Shown one piece after another: positions 63,945-64,000 of a stretch of 64,000 bases of DNA. This DNA comes from Leptolyngbya sp. KIOST-1 (GTDB lineage Bacteria; Cyanobacteriota; Cyanobacteriia; Phormidesmidales; Phormidesmidaceae). Under the pieces are notes generated by a model. That model did no database searches, had not been told where the DNA came from, and saw only the letters and a program-made list of their open reading frames with translations. The stretch's first letter is position 1. The number at the start of each line of letters is the position of its first letter. The DNA lies in NCBI RefSeq assembly GCF_000763385.1, contig NZ_JQFA01000002.1, forward strand, positions 1,736,001-1,800,000. The letters run 5' to 3'. The translations under genes were made by a program, and so were the position numbers.

Positions 63945-64000
63945 AGCCGCAACTGGCTGAATCGGCTCAATTTCTGCTGCCTAAAACCCTTACTCAGTAG

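Overview
The window is a 64 kb piece of a cyanobacterial chromosome. It carries Form IB RuBisCO (rbcL-rbcX-rbcS), psbA, psbO, psbX, two phycobilin-lyase-like genes, Ycf66, Ycf19/YggT, a CRR6-type NDH-1 factor, HCP and CTDH carotenoid proteins and a treS-maltokinase fusion. GCGATCGC (HIP1) octamers are very frequent, and base composition is GC-rich. This fits a Leptolyngbya/Nodosilinea-like filamentous lineage, though the genus is only a guess. There is no rRNA operon, CRISPR array, prophage or intact transposase. One tRNA (Leu-GAG) is present.

Layout. 1-8.3 kb: a metal-chaperone GTPase, Tag glycosylase, the conserved ycf66-psbX-yggT-accC neighbourhood, tRNA-Leu, two divergent CpcS/CpeS-type lyases and a propeller protein. 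8.5-11.4 kb: the RuBisCO operon with a dyad-rich upstream region and a strong terminator. 11.4-13.5 kb: a TetR regulator divergent from an unusual psbA, with two operator-like dyads 50 bp apart. 13.5-18.3 kb: Uma2, psbO and secreted proteins. 18.4-23.7 kb: TreS-maltokinase divergent from malQ. 24-30.4 kb: lipid, signalling and envelope genes. 30.7-32.2 kb: aroF (DAHP synthase) behind a leader peptide and terminator/antiterminator. 32.4-41.7 kb: pyrH-frr, a phytol-kinase-like gene, CHAD, prolyl aminopeptidase, nnr and rhomboid. 41.7-47.1 kb: an accessory island with a broken toxin-antitoxin pair, duplicated 3' ends and a 1286-residue CHAT-STAND-TPR protein. 47.1-64 kb: trpD, HCP/CTDH, GH3, rbfA, an adenine methylase, crr6, wecB, an iron-type ABC ATPase and a radical SAM enzyme.

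Main points of interest. (1) aroF is preceded by a 27-codon leader ORF rich in Trp/Tyr/Phe codons. A perfect 10-bp antiterminator pairing overlaps the 5' arm of a Rho-independent terminator, so the whole forms a classical ribosome-mediated attenuator for the first step of aromatic amino-acid synthesis. (2) The psbA product keeps every Mn-cluster ligand, but its QB-site loop (standard residues 259-266, including Ser264 and Phe265) is replaced by an unrelated segment five residues longer. The gene faces a TetR regulator across twin operators. (3) A CHAT protease-STAND-TPR protein of the NLR-like type adjoins a truncated VapC module that lies between two copies of a CHAT-gene 3' end. (4) Several families of small hairpin or tandem-repeat elements sit preferentially between convergent genes, and one minimal element supplies a gene's stop codon.
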